64,000 bases of DNA, from contig CP136508.1 of NCBI GenBank assembly GCA_008011715.2, forward strand, positions 1,054,001-1,118,000, written 5' to 3'. Both the position numbers and the translations under genes were made by a program. The notes under the pieces are model-generated. The model did not search any database. It was given only the letters and a program-made list of their open reading frames with translations, and was not told the origin of the DNA. The stretch's first letter is position 1; each line of letters starts with the position of its first letter. Below are positions 1 to 8,894 of the stretch, in pieces. Source of the DNA: [Empedobacter] haloabium (GTDB lineage Bacteria > Pseudomonadota > Gammaproteobacteria > Burkholderiales > Burkholderiaceae_D).

Positions 1-763
1 TACCTACGACGAGGAATTCGGCGGCCTGCTGGGCCCCGGCTGGCTGCTCGAGCAGAACGTGACGCGGCCGGACATGGTCATCGCGGCCGGCTTCTCCTAC
101 CAGATCGTCACCGCGCACAACGCCTGCCTGCAGCTGGAGATCACCGTGCACGGCAAGTCCGGCCACGGCGCGATGCCCGAGACGGGCGTGGATGCGCTGC
201 AGGCGGCTACGAAGATCCTGAACGCGATCTATGGCCAGCTGCCCGAACTGAAGAAGATCAAGTCACAGGTGGCCGGCATCGACTCGCCGACCATGCTGGT
301 GGGCCGCATCGATGGCGGTACCAATACCAACGTGGTGCCGGGCAAGGTCGTGATGAAGATGGACCGGCGCATGATTCCCGAGGAGGACCCCGTCGCGGTC
401 GAGGCGCAGGTGCGCCAGCTGATCGAGGACGCGGTGCGTGACGTGCCGGGTATCCGGCTGGAGATCCGGCGCCTGCTGTTGTCGCACGCGCTGCGGCCGT
501 TGCCGGGCTCGCAGGCGCTGGTGGCGGCGTTGCAGAAGAATGCCGAGGCGGTGTTGGGCGAGACGATTCCGGCCGTCGGCACGCCGCTGTATGCCGATGC
601 GCGGCTGTACGGTGAGCGCGGCATCCCGGCGGTGCTGTACGGCGCCGGCCCGCGCACGGTGCCGGAGTCGAATGCAAAGAAGGCGGATGAGCGGCTGCTG
701 CTGGAGGATTTGCGGCGGGCGACCAAGGTGGTGGCGTTGACCTTGGCGGATTTGCTGGGGTAA
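1..763 (+). CDS. M20-family metallopeptidase / amidohydrolase, 3' part
   Basis: The reading frame is open from the left edge, so the true start lies outside the window. The visible 253 residues are the second half of an M20 (ArgE/DapE/ACY1/hippurate-hydrolase type) zinc amidohydrolase. The dimerisation domain begins around the GKSGHGAMPETGVDA segment, which is typical of aminoacylase and amidohydrolase members. A second catalytic-domain stretch follows, ending in LYGAGPRTVPESNAKKADE, where a late metal-ligand motif normally sits. The family hydrolyses N-acyl amino acids or small peptides. The substrate cannot be read from this fragment. The first metal-binding half is not visible, so the protein could also be an inactive relative. 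Confidence 0.8.
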   Translation, partial: TYDEEFGGLLGPGWLLEQNVTRPDMVIAAGFSYQIVTAHNACLQLEITVHGKSGHGAMPETGVDALQAATKILNAIYGQLPELKKIKSQVAGIDSPTMLVGRIDGGTNTNVVPGKVVMKMDRRMIPEEDPVAVEAQVRQLIEDAVRDVPGIRLEIRRLLLSHALRPLPGSQALVAALQKNAEAVLGETIPAVGTPLYADARLYGERGIPAVLYGAGPRTVPESNAKKADERLLLEDLRRATKVVALTLADLLG

Positions 764-777
764 AGCTGCCGGGGTTG

Positions 778-869
778 GGGTCTGTCCCCGCATGGGGACT
801 GACCCCGGTTTTTATCGCGCAGCCGGCGTTCCGGATTAAAACCGGGGTCAGTCCCGGAGGGACAGACCC
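778..869. repeat. 92-bp nested palindromic element, family 1, between convergent genes
   Basis: Outer arms GGGTCTGTCCC (778-788) and GGGACAGACCC (859-869) are inverted. Inside them, an 18-bp inverted pair lies at 795-812 and 838-855 (GGGACTGACCCCGGTTTT and its complement). A tail resembling AAGCCTGACGCGCCAAC follows at 871-887. Related elements sit at 42244, 53091 and 58281. It lies between the converging amidohydrolase and S9 peptidase genes and could fold as a bidirectional 3'-end hairpin. Confidence 0.8.
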
Positions 870-894
870 AAAGCCTGACGCGCCAACGGTGGGC

Positions 895-3261
895 TTATTT
901 CAACGTCCGCTCGAACAGCTGGAAGATGCGGCGGTACTGGTCATACCAGCTCTCCGGCTGCACATACGCGTGCCGCTCCAGCGGGTAGCTGGCCAGCTCC
1001 CAGTGGTCCTTCTTCAGTTCGATCAGCCGCTGCGCCATCCGCACCGAGTCCTGGTAGAACACGTTGTCGTCCACCATGCCGTGGGCGATCAGCAGGTGGC
1101 CTTTCAGGCGGTCGGCGTATTCGATCGGCGAGGACACCCGGTACGCTTCCGGATCCAGGTCAGGGGTGTTCAGGATGTTGGCCGTGTAGCCGTGGTTATA
1201 CGAGGTCCAGTCCGTCACCGGACGCAGCGCGGCGCCGGCCTTGAACAGCTCCGGCTCGCGCATCAGCGCCATGAACGTCAGGAAGCCGCCGTAGCTGCCG
1301 CCGTAGATGCCCACCTTGTCGATGTCGCCCTGGTGGTGGGCGGCCAGCCAGCGCGCGCCGTCCACGTAGTCCTCCAGCTCGGGGTGCCCCATCTGGCGGT
1401 AGATGGCCGTGCGCCAGTCGCGCCCGTAGCCTTTCGACGCGCGGTAATCCATGTCCAGCACGATGTAGCCTTTCTCCACCAGCAGGTTGTGGAACATCTG
1501 CTCGCGGAAATAGACTGGGTAACGCTTGCTGACGTTCTGCAGGTAGCCGGCGCCGTGCACGAACATCACGACCGGGTACTTGCGGCCCGGTTCCAGCGTC
1601 GCCGGGCGGTACAGCTTGGCCCACACGGGCTGGCCACCATGCGTCGACGGGACCGCCACGAACTGCGGCACGATCCATTCGCGCGCCTTGAACGCGGCGC
1701 TGCGCGTGTCGGTCAGCTTGACGGCTTCGCCGCCGGCGGCAGGCACGATGGCCGCCTGGGCCGGCACGTAGGAAGCCGACCAGCGCACCAGCAGCCGGCG
1801 CTGGTCGGGCGACAACGAGAACTCTTCCACGCCGCCGTCCAGGCGCGTCACCTCGCGCACGCCGCCATCCTTGGGCGATACCGCACACACTTCGTACTCG
1901 CCCGGCGTACGGCGGTTGCACATGACCCAGGCCGCCGAGCCGTCGCTGTTCCACGTCACCTGCGTCGCTTCCCACTTGCCGCTGGTGAGGGCGCGCTGGC
2001 GGCCGTCGGCGCCCAGCGTATACAGATGCGAGTAACCGGTTTCCTCGGACAGGAACCACAAGGTGCGGTTGTCCGGCAGCCAGCCGAATTCGTTGTAGCT
2101 GTTGTTGATCCAGGCCTGGTCCGTCAACCTGTGCAGCGGTTTCAGGCGCGCGCTGGCCAGGTCGACCGAGGCGATCCAGCGGTCCTTGTTGTCGACGGCG
2201 CGGATGCTGAGCGCCACCTGGCTGCCGTCGCCGCTCCAGGCGATGCCATTGCCTTCGTCGTCGTCCAGCCGCACGGCGCGGTTGCCCTTGACGGGTTCGA
2301 GCTTGCGTGCCGCGCGCATTGCGGCCAGCGGATCGGTGGCGATGCCTGGCAATGCGTCGAGCGGGATGTCGCGCAACGAGCCGCTGCGCAGGTCGACCAG
2401 CTTCAAGGTTTGTGCCAGCGGCAGGTTGCGGCCCACGCGCGTGCGCTGGTCGTCGAATTCCTCGTAGCCGGATTCCGTCACGTAGCGGGGCAGCTTGCCG
2501 ACGCGACCGTTCTCGGCCGACTTGGGCGACGTGGCCAGCAGCAGCCAGCGGCCATCCGGCGACAGTGCGCTGGCATCGATCACGATCTTCTCGCCCAGGT
2601 AGATCGGCGCCGGTGCCCGCGTGGCGTCGGCACGCCGCTCCGCTTCGGTCTGCGCGCGGCTGGCGTCGCGCTCGTCCTTTTGCCGCTTCAGCGTCGCGAT
2701 CAGGCGCAGCTGCATGGCGCGCAGGTAGTCCTCGTCCGGCTCGGCGGCCGGGTCCTTCATCGTGCGCGGCAGCGCCAGCGGAGCGACCAGGCGCTCGGCC
2801 CGGTTCCAGCTGAACCAGTCGTGCCCCACGCGGAACTGAACGGCACGGCCGTCGCTGGAATATTGCGGGTCGGCGGCTGCCGTCGTGTTGCGGCTGATCT
2901 GCGTCAGCGTGCCCGTCTTCAGGTCGCGCTCGAACAGGTCGCCGTTGCGCAGCATGACGGCGCGGCTGCGCTCGCGGTTGTAGACCAGGGTGGGCGCGTC
3001 CAGGTCGGCCAGTTCCGCCTCGCCCACCTTGCGCGGCGCGGTGCCGGCCGCGAACGTGTCGCGCAGCGGCGAACCGGCGCGCTTCTGCTTGTAGTAGGCG
3101 GTCCTGCTGTCCCAGCTCCACCAGGCGCTTTCGACGGGTGTGCCGATCCAGTCGGGATGGGCCATGGCCTGGTCGAGCGTGACGGGGGTGAAGGCCAGGG
3201 CAGGGGTGACAACGATGGCGGCAAGCAGGGCGGCCGGCAGGAGAGGGATGGGTAGGCGCAT
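895..3261 (-). CDS. S9-family prolyl oligopeptidase / dipeptidyl-peptidase IV-like, exported
   Basis: A 788-residue serine peptidase. It starts at the ATG at 3261, directly before a signal peptide (MRLPIPLLPAALLAAIVV...PALA); a longer reading frame upstream adds 21 residues of non-signal sequence. An N-terminal beta-propeller region of about 500 residues (DPP IV-like) is followed by the alpha/beta-hydrolase domain. The nucleophile motif GGSYGG has Ser656. The acid is probably Asp731/732 in HGMVDDNVF and the histidine His764 in LERHAY. The family removes dipeptides or cleaves peptides after proline in the periplasm. It is transcribed alone, converging on the upstream amidohydrolase. Substrate specificity cannot be judged from sequence. 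Confidence 0.88.
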   Translation of the reverse strand: MRLPIPLLPAALLAAIVVTPALAFTPVTLDQAMAHPDWIGTPVESAWWSWDSRTAYYKQKRAGSPLRDTFAAGTAPRKVGEAELADLDAPTLVYNRERSRAVMLRNGDLFERDLKTGTLTQISRNTTAAADPQYSSDGRAVQFRVGHDWFSWNRAERLVAPLALPRTMKDPAAEPDEDYLRAMQLRLIATLKRQKDERDASRAQTEAERRADATRAPAPIYLGEKIVIDASALSPDGRWLLLATSPKSAENGRVGKLPRYVTESGYEEFDDQRTRVGRNLPLAQTLKLVDLRSGSLRDIPLDALPGIATDPLAAMRAARKLEPVKGNRAVRLDDDEGNGIAWSGDGSQVALSIRAVDNKDRWIASVDLASARLKPLHRLTDQAWINNSYNEFGWLPDNRTLWFLSEETGYSHLYTLGADGRQRALTSGKWEATQVTWNSDGSAAWVMCNRRTPGEYEVCAVSPKDGGVREVTRLDGGVEEFSLSPDQRRLLVRWSASYVPAQAAIVPAAGGEAVKLTDTRSAAFKAREWIVPQFVAVPSTHGGQPVWAKLYRPATLEPGRKYPVVMFVHGAGYLQNVSKRYPVYFREQMFHNLLVEKGYIVLDMDYRASKGYGRDWRTAIYRQMGHPELEDYVDGARWLAAHHQGDIDKVGIYGGSYGGFLTFMALMREPELFKAGAALRPVTDWTSYNHGYTANILNTPDLDPEAYRVSSPIEYADRLKGHLLIAHGMVDDNVFYQDSVRMAQRLIELKKDHWELASYPLERHAYVQPESWYDQYRRIFQLFERTLK

Positions 3262-3417
3262 GTGGTTCCGGTCTGGAGGCGGCCGCTCGTGACGGCCGTT
3301 GGGTGACAAAAAGCAACGGGGCATTCTAACGCAGCAAGTCGTGCGACGGTTCCCTGACGGCCGTCAAAGTGTCGGATTTTTTTACAGTCGCACAGGCGTT
3401 CCCTCTGGGCGTGGCCG

Positions 3418-3433
3418 TGGCACGAAGGTTGCT
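3418..3433 (+). promoter_or_regulatory. sigma-54 (RpoN) promoter
   Basis: TGGCACGAAGGTTGCT matches the sigma-54 consensus TGGCACRNNNNTTGCW at every fixed position, with GG at -24 and GC at -12. The expected start is near 3444, about 30 bases before the ATG of the Het-C/VWA gene, and a ribosome-binding site GGGAGA lies at 3467-3472. PEP-CTERM systems are known to be linked to the sigma-54 regulators PrsK/PrsR, which fits the PEP-CTERM gene downstream. Confidence 0.75.
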
Positions 3434-3475
3434 GCAAAGCTCTCAGCCCTGCTTGGGCACCACTAGGGAGATACT

Positions 3476-6193
3476 ATGAGACCGCAAGTCAACCACTTAC
3501 ATCGCCAGCTGTTGTGCCTGCTGGCGCTGCTCGCGCTGAGCCTGCTGATGGCGCAACGCAGCTGGGCCTTCTGTCCGAAGAACGGGCTGTTGTGCCTCGT
3601 CACCGCCAGGTCGAACGGCGCGCTGACGCACCAGGACATCACCCAGCGCGGCATCGAGGAGCTGGACAAATCCTACTTCGGCGTGCCGAAGCTGACCAAC
3701 TCGATGCAGAAGGCGCTGGACGAGATCATCGAGGCCAACGCCCGCGTCGACGAGGACCAGACCAGCTCCGCCAAGCACTTCGACGGCGAGAGCGGTGCCG
3801 CCGCCCAGGCGCGCCTGGCGGACCTGAAGCGCAACGTGCTGGACGCGCTGCGCAGCGATCCGATCAACGCCCATGGCGCGCGCGAAAACCTGGGCAGTGC
3901 GCTGCACACGATCCAGGACTTCTACTCGCACAGCAACTGGGTCGAGAGCGGCAATAGCGGCGCCCACCCGGGCGTGGGCCGGCCCGTCAGCCTGCCGTTC
4001 TCGGGGCCGACCGAGACGGCCTGCTCGGGCTTCGTCGATACCGGCAGCTTCTGCGCCAACTCGTCGATCATCGTCACCCCGAACCTGACCAGCGGCTACT
4101 ACGGCGGCGAGGACCGGGTCAAGCCCGGCCCCTTCAAGTGCAGCCACGGCGGCCCGCTGGACAAGAGCTCGCCGTCGAGCGATCCGCTGGGCTACTTCCG
4201 CGAGGGGATCAACAAGGACACGCTGTACTGCGACATCTCGCCGCACAGCAGCTTCCACAACGCCGCCGCCACGGCGGCCATCGCGGCCACCAAGCAGTTC
4301 GTGGCCGACATCAAGGCCGAGATCACGGAGCCGCAACTGAAGGCCCTGCTGGGCGCAGGCCCCACGCTGGCGTTCGCGATCGACACCACCGGCAGCATGG
4401 GCGGCGTCATCGCCGGCGTGCGCGCGTCCGCGATCAGCATCGTCAACTCGCGCCTGGGCACGGACGAGGAGCCGCTGCAGTACGTGCTGGCGCCGTTCAA
4501 CGATCCGTCCACGGGCCCGAACGTCTCGACCAACGATGCCAATGCGTTCAAGGGCGCGATCAGCGGCCTGTATGCCGACGCCGGCGACGATTGCCCGGAA
4601 CTGGCGATGACGGGCATGTACAACGGTCTGTCGCTGTCCAACCCGAGCGGCAACCTGTTCATGTACACCGACGCCTCGGCCAAGGACGCCGGCCTGGCCA
4701 GCGCCGTGATCGGCCTGGCCAAGTCGAAGGAAATCAAGGTGTTCCCGATCCTGTTCGGCAGCTGCTCGCCGATCGAGCCGGGTTACCTGCGCGTGGCCGC
4801 CGAAACGGGCGGCCAGCCATTCCTGCTGTACCAGTCGGAAGCGGGCACCGTCACGCAGCTGGCCGACCTCGTGGGCCGCAACAACGCGGTGCAGGTGCTG
4901 TCCGTGGCCGACACGTTCGCCAGTGCGAAGACCTATGAAATCCCGGTCGATGCGTCGATGACGCGCCTGACCGTGTCCGTCAGCGGCATCCAGCGCGCGC
5001 TGCCGACGGTGAAGCTGGTGAACCCGAACGGCGTCGTCATCACGCCGTCCAGCGCGGCCACGTACCTGAGCCTGTCGAGCGGCGTCATCATCTCGGTCAA
5101 CGCACCGCAGCGCGGGCGCTGGAAGCTGACCGTGTCCGGCTCGACCGACACCTTGTACGTCAACGCCTCCGGCACCGGTTCGCTGGCGCTGGCTTCGTTC
5201 AACCTGGCCAAGTTCGGCGGCCAGCCACCGCACCAGGGCCTGTTCAAGCTGGACGGCGAACCGGCACCGAACCAGTCGGTCTATGGCGTGGCCGCGCTGA
5301 CGCCGGGCGCCTCCACCGCGCAGTTCATCATGCGCACCAAGGCGTATGCCGACATCGGCGCCATCCCGATGGAGCGCGACGGTACCGACGGCGGCAAGTA
5401 CTTCGGCCAGTTCGCCGTGCCGGCGCAGCCGTTCCTGCTCTACGTGACGGGCAACGACAGCACCGGCAGCCCGTACCAGCGCGTGTTCAGCATGTCCGTC
5501 ACGCCCCAGGGCGTATCCGTCATCGCGCCGCCGGCACAGGACCTGCGTCCCGGTGTTCCGGCCACGATGGTGTTCCAGGTGCGTAACGACGGCAGCGACG
5601 ACACCTTCGGCGTGACCGCCACCGACGACCTGCACTACATCACCGGCGTGGCACCGTCGTCGCTGACCCTGAAATCGGGCGAAACCGCCAACGTCGTGGT
5701 CAGCCTGGTAGCGCCGGCCGGCGCCAGCCCGGGCACGGCGGACACGATCACGGCGGCCGTGCAGAGCACGACCAATCCGTCCTCGCGCAACAGCGCTTCG
5801 GTGACGAACTTCGTTACCGGCGCGGAAGCCGTGCCGGGCAAGCCGAACTTCGTCGCCCAGGTACTCGGCCAGGAGCAGGTGGCGCCAGGCGTGATCGGTG
5901 TCGACGTGCGCTTCACCAACACCGGCGTCGGCACGGCGCGCGCGATGACGATCGCCTCGATCCGCCCGAAAACCCTGGCGGGCACCGGCACCGTCACGCT
6001 CAACACGGCGCTGTCGCCGGCGCTGCCGTTCGTCACCCCGAACGTGGACGTGGGCGGCTACTTCACCGTGCGGCTGACGTTCAACGTGCCGGCCACCGTG
6101 CAGCGCTTTGCCATTACCGAAGCGGGCAGCGTGAACGACATCGACGGCGCGCCTTACAGCCTGTCGCACGCGCAATCCATCATTGTCCGCTAA
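3476..6193 (+). CDS. Exported Het-C-like / von Willebrand factor A domain protein
   Basis: 905 residues with an N-terminal signal peptide (about 1-31, ending QRSWA). Residues about 45-280 resemble the Het-C / zinc-phospholipase-C-like fold; the hallmark LHTIQDFYSHSNWVE is near residue 142. A VWA domain follows, with MIDAS motif DTTGSMG starting at Asp303. The remaining 450 residues look like three or four Ig-like or CARDB-type beta domains. This combination resembles the VWA7/Het-C family. It has no PEP-CTERM tail of its own. The next gene follows 22 bp later, and both probably share the sigma-54 promoter. The likely role is surface or matrix adhesion; that is inference. Confidence 0.7.
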   Translation: MRPQVNHLHRQLLCLLALLALSLLMAQRSWAFCPKNGLLCLVTARSNGALTHQDITQRGIEELDKSYFGVPKLTNSMQKALDEIIEANARVDEDQTSSAKHFDGESGAAAQARLADLKRNVLDALRSDPINAHGARENLGSALHTIQDFYSHSNWVESGNSGAHPGVGRPVSLPFSGPTETACSGFVDTGSFCANSSIIVTPNLTSGYYGGEDRVKPGPFKCSHGGPLDKSSPSSDPLGYFREGINKDTLYCDISPHSSFHNAAATAAIAATKQFVADIKAEITEPQLKALLGAGPTLAFAIDTTGSMGGVIAGVRASAISIVNSRLGTDEEPLQYVLAPFNDPSTGPNVSTNDANAFKGAISGLYADAGDDCPELAMTGMYNGLSLSNPSGNLFMYTDASAKDAGLASAVIGLAKSKEIKVFPILFGSCSPIEPGYLRVAAETGGQPFLLYQSEAGTVTQLADLVGRNNAVQVLSVADTFASAKTYEIPVDASMTRLTVSVSGIQRALPTVKLVNPNGVVITPSSAATYLSLSSGVIISVNAPQRGRWKLTVSGSTDTLYVNASGTGSLALASFNLAKFGGQPPHQGLFKLDGEPAPNQSVYGVAALTPGASTAQFIMRTKAYADIGAIPMERDGTDGGKYFGQFAVPAQPFLLYVTGNDSTGSPYQRVFSMSVTPQGVSVIAPPAQDLRPGVPATMVFQVRNDGSDDTFGVTATDDLHYITGVAPSSLTLKSGETANVVVSLVAPAGASPGTADTITAAVQSTTNPSSRNSASVTNFVTGAEAVPGKPNFVAQVLGQEQVAPGVIGVDVRFTNTGVGTARAMTIASIRPKTLAGTGTVTLNTALSPALPFVTPNVDVGGYFTVRLTFNVPATVQRFAITEAGSVNDIDGAPYSLSHAQSIIVR

Positions 6194-6215
6194 GACGCAT
6201 TCCAAGGAGATTGCC

Positions 6216-6803
6216 ATGAAACTGACTCGTTACTACAACCGGCTGCGCGGCGGCATCGCGGCGGCCGGCATCGCGGCGGCGATGCTGCTGGCGCCGCTGG
6301 TGCAGGCCGCGCCCTTCACCTTCACCTTCTCGACGCTGCCGGGCGGCGGCGTCCTGACCGGCAATGCCGGCCAGCTGGTCGGCTGGGGCTACAGCCTGAC
6401 CAATACCGACACCGCCAACTGGTTCGTGCCGACCGAGCTGTCGGCGTCGTCGATCGCGCTGGGCACGCTGGACGGCGCCTACTTCGACTTCCCCGTGCTG
6501 GCACCGGGCGCCACGCAATCGGTCGCGTTCGATGCGGCCCTGCTGGCCGGCCTGTACGGCATCGAAATCGATGCCGGTGCCACGCTGGGGCAAAGCGAGA
6601 ACGGCCTGTTCACCCTGGCAGGCGAATGGTGGAGCGGCGATCCGCTGGCCGGTGGCGTGTTCCTGCAGGCCGGCGAGGCCGTGGTGGCGCCGTTTGCCGT
6701 GCAGGTAGGCGCGACGGCGGTGCCGCTGCCCGGTACGGTGGCGCTGTTCGCGATCGGGATGCTAGGGCTGCTGGCGGCGCGCCGGCGCGGCCAGCTCCGG
6801 TAA
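6216..6803 (+). CDS. PEP-CTERM sorting-domain exported protein
   Basis: 195 residues, started at the ATG preceded by AAGGAG (6204-6209). A signal peptide (about 1-29, ending LVQAA) precedes a small beta-rich domain. The C-terminus has the PEP-CTERM arrangement: VPLPGT, a hydrophobic helix (VALFAIGMLGLLAA), then a basic RRRGQLR end. Such proteins are processed by the exosortase system and often join extracellular matrix or exopolysaccharide. The motif here is VPLPGT rather than VPEP, a common variant. It is likely cotranscribed with the VWA gene upstream. Its last 42 bases overlap the convergent gene below. Confidence 0.82.
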   Translation: MKLTRYYNRLRGGIAAAGIAAAMLLAPLVQAAPFTFTFSTLPGGGVLTGNAGQLVGWGYSLTNTDTANWFVPTELSASSIALGTLDGAYFDFPVLAPGATQSVAFDAALLAGLYGIEIDAGATLGQSENGLFTLAGEWWSGDPLAGGVFLQAGEAVVAPFAVQVGATAVPLPGTVALFAIGMLGLLAARRRGQLR

Positions 6804-7358
6804 CGCGGCCAGCCAGGCAGCCAGCTCGGCGGCGGCGGCTGGCGACGGGGCGGCGGGCCGGATGTCCAGGTAGCGTCCCGGCCCGGTCCGCCCCAGCAGC
6901 CGGAACGACTTGCCGTGCAGCGTGCGCGCGCCGTACTGCACGATCACGATGTCGCTGCCGCCGGCGGCTGGCGCCACGTGGACGATGAACGTGGCGCGGT
7001 AGTCGTTGCCGTCCTGGCGCCAGTGGTAGTCGCTGGCGGGCAGGATGACGACATCGTGGCGGCGTTGTGCCGGCGGCAGCGCCAGCCAGGCGGACAACGC
7101 CGGCGTCGGTGTTTCGCCGCGCAGCTCGCCATCGGGCGGGAATAGCGGATGGGAAAAGGGGTAGGCCTGGCGGTAGCGCAGCGCCAGCGGGTGGCTGGAC
7201 GGCACGCGTGCCACCCCGGCCAGGATGGCGGCGGACACGCGTTCCGGCGCCAGCGCGACGTGCAGCCGCGGCGATGCGTCCGATGGGAATGACGGGCTGG
7301 CGTACAAGCCCGTGCAACATGCCAGCGCGACGATTGAAATCATGCGCGCGCCGGTCAT
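6762..7358 (-). CDS. Hypothetical exported protein at the end of the stressosome operon
   Basis: 198 residues. It starts only 4 bases after the stop of the hybrid kinase, so it is probably the last gene of that operon. The N-terminus (MISIVALACCTGLYASP, from an internal Met at residue 6) looks like a secretion signal. The middle has a charged segment, RHDVVILPASDYHWRQDGND, and a predicted beta region. I do not recognise the family. It converges with and overlaps the PEP-CTERM gene by 42 bp, which is unusual but possible. A compositional artefact is a minor alternative, though the coupling to the upstream stop supports a real gene. Confidence 0.55.
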   Translation of the reverse strand: MTGARMISIVALACCTGLYASPSFPSDASPRLHVALAPERVSAAILAGVARVPSSHPLALRYRQAYPFSHPLFPPDGELRGETPTPALSAWLALPPAQRRHDVVILPASDYHWRQDGNDYRATFIVHVAPAAGGSDIVIVQYGARTLHGKSFRLLGRTGPGRYLDIRPAAPSPAAAAELAAWLAALPELAAPARRQQP

Positions 7359-7362
7359 CGCA

Positions 7363-8887
7363 TCACGGCCGCATCAGGCCGCGCACCGTCTCGTTCAGCG
7401 TTTCCATGTTGACGGGCTTGGTCAGGTGGCGATTGAAGCCGGCCGCCATCGCGCCGGCGCGGTCCTTGTCCTGGCCATAGCCGGTCAGCGCCACCAGGAT
7501 GGTCTTTTGCAACTGCGGATAGCCGCGCATCTTTTCCGCCACTTCGACGCCGCTCATGTCCGGCAGGCCGATGTCGAGGAAGATCACGTCCGGCGCCAGC
7601 CGCAAGGCGGCCTCGATGGCGCCGGCGCCATCGTGCGCCATGTGCACGTCGTGACCGGCGAACTGCAGCAGGGCGGAGACGATTTCGGCCGAGTCGATGT
7701 TATCGTCCACCACCAGGATGCGGTAGCTGTCGGCGCGCTTGTCCGGCTCCACGGCGGGGCTGTCGACCGCCTCGTCCTGCGGCGTGCGCACCAGCATCGG
7801 CAGGTGTACCTCGAACGTGGCGCCCTGGCCCAGCCCGGGGCTCTCGACCCGCACTTCGCCGCCGTGCAGGTTGACGAGCGTGCGCACCAGCGAGAGGCCA
7901 ATGCCCAGGCCATCCTGCACCCGGTCGGGCGAATGGCCGGCCTGCGCGAACAGGTCGAAGATCGACCCGGCCTGATCAGGATCGATGCCGATGCCATTGT
8001 CGCTGACGCGGATCACGGCCTGCGCATCTTCCACGCTGGCCGCCAGCGTGATCCGCCCGCCCGGCGGCGTGAATTTAGCAGCGTTATTGAGCAGGTTGCC
8101 CACGATCTGGGCCAGGCGCACGCTGTCGCCGTCGACCCAGATCTCGTGGTCGGGCAGCTGCACCGTCAGCACGTGCTGGCGGCCGGCCATGTTGGGTTCG
8201 GCCGTTTCGACGGCGGTGCGCAGCAGCGCGCACAGCTCCAGCGGCGCGCGGCGCAAGGCGATCTTCCCTTGCGAGATGCGCGAGACGTCCAGCAGGTCGT
8301 CCACCAGCCGTACCATGTGGTCGGTCTGGCGCAAGATCACGCGGCGCGCGTTTTCCTGCGCGGGCGTAGCGTGCGGATCGAGACTGCGCAGCAGCTCGAC
8401 GGCATTGCGGATCGGTCCCAGCGGGTTGCGCAGCTCGTGCGCGAGGATGGCCAGGAACTCGTCCTTGCGGCGGTCCATCTCGCGCAGCTCCCGTTCCACC
8501 CGGCCCAGGCGCAGCAGCGCGCGCACGTTGGCGACCAGCTCCTCCGGCTCGATCGGCTCGAACAGGTAATTATCCGCGCCGCTGTCCAGCGCGCGCACCT
8601 TGTCCGGCGACGACAGGTAGGAGGCGGACGTCTGCAGCACCAGCACCATCGCCGTGAGCGGGTCCTGCTTGAGCTGGCGGCACACCTCGAAGCCGTTCAG
8701 GTCGGGCAGCTTGGTGTCGAGCAGTACCAGGTCCGGCGCCTCGACGTGTGCCTTCTCCAATGCCTCCGCGCCGCTGCCGGCTTCGGTGACGCGAAAGCCG
8801 GCGCGCTGCAGGATCCGCGTCTTGGCGTAGCGGGCCGCATCGGTGTCGTCGACGTTCAGGATCAGGGGGGAGCGCGGGTACCTTCAT
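7363..8887 (-). CDS. REC-HisKA-HATPase-REC hybrid histidine kinase with an apparent 1-base frameshift near the start
   Basis: The protein has a receiver domain (phospho-acceptor Asp in DLVLLDTKLPD), a HisKA domain (H-box HELRNPLGPIRNAVELL), an HATPase domain (DNGIGIDPD, GLGIGLSLV) and a second receiver (ILVVDDN, DVIFLDIGLPD). The first receiver starts LILNVDDTDAARYAK, but no ATG, GTG or TTG precedes it in frame. The ATG at 8887, placed 7 bases after the upstream stop, reads MKVPALP and is one base out of phase. The G run at 8865-8870 (C on the coding strand) has six bases, and five would join the frames perfectly. The first in-frame start otherwise is TTG at 8760, which would remove half the receiver. 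The cause could be sequencing error, mutation or phase variation. Confidence 0.8.
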
Positions 8888-8894
8888 GATTTCT

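Noticed and set aside
778..869. CRISPR repeat or IS end
   Set aside because: Copies are isolated, lack regular spacers, have no transposase nearby and occur at gene 3' ends.
775..3255. An 826-residue plus-strand frame across the S9 peptidase
   Set aside because: Starts inside the palindromic repeat and has no recognisable domain; the minus strand encodes a full peptidase.
3497..6217. A 906-residue frame opposite the Het-C/VWA gene
   Set aside because: Same antisense effect; composition is Arg/Gly/Val/His-rich without motifs.
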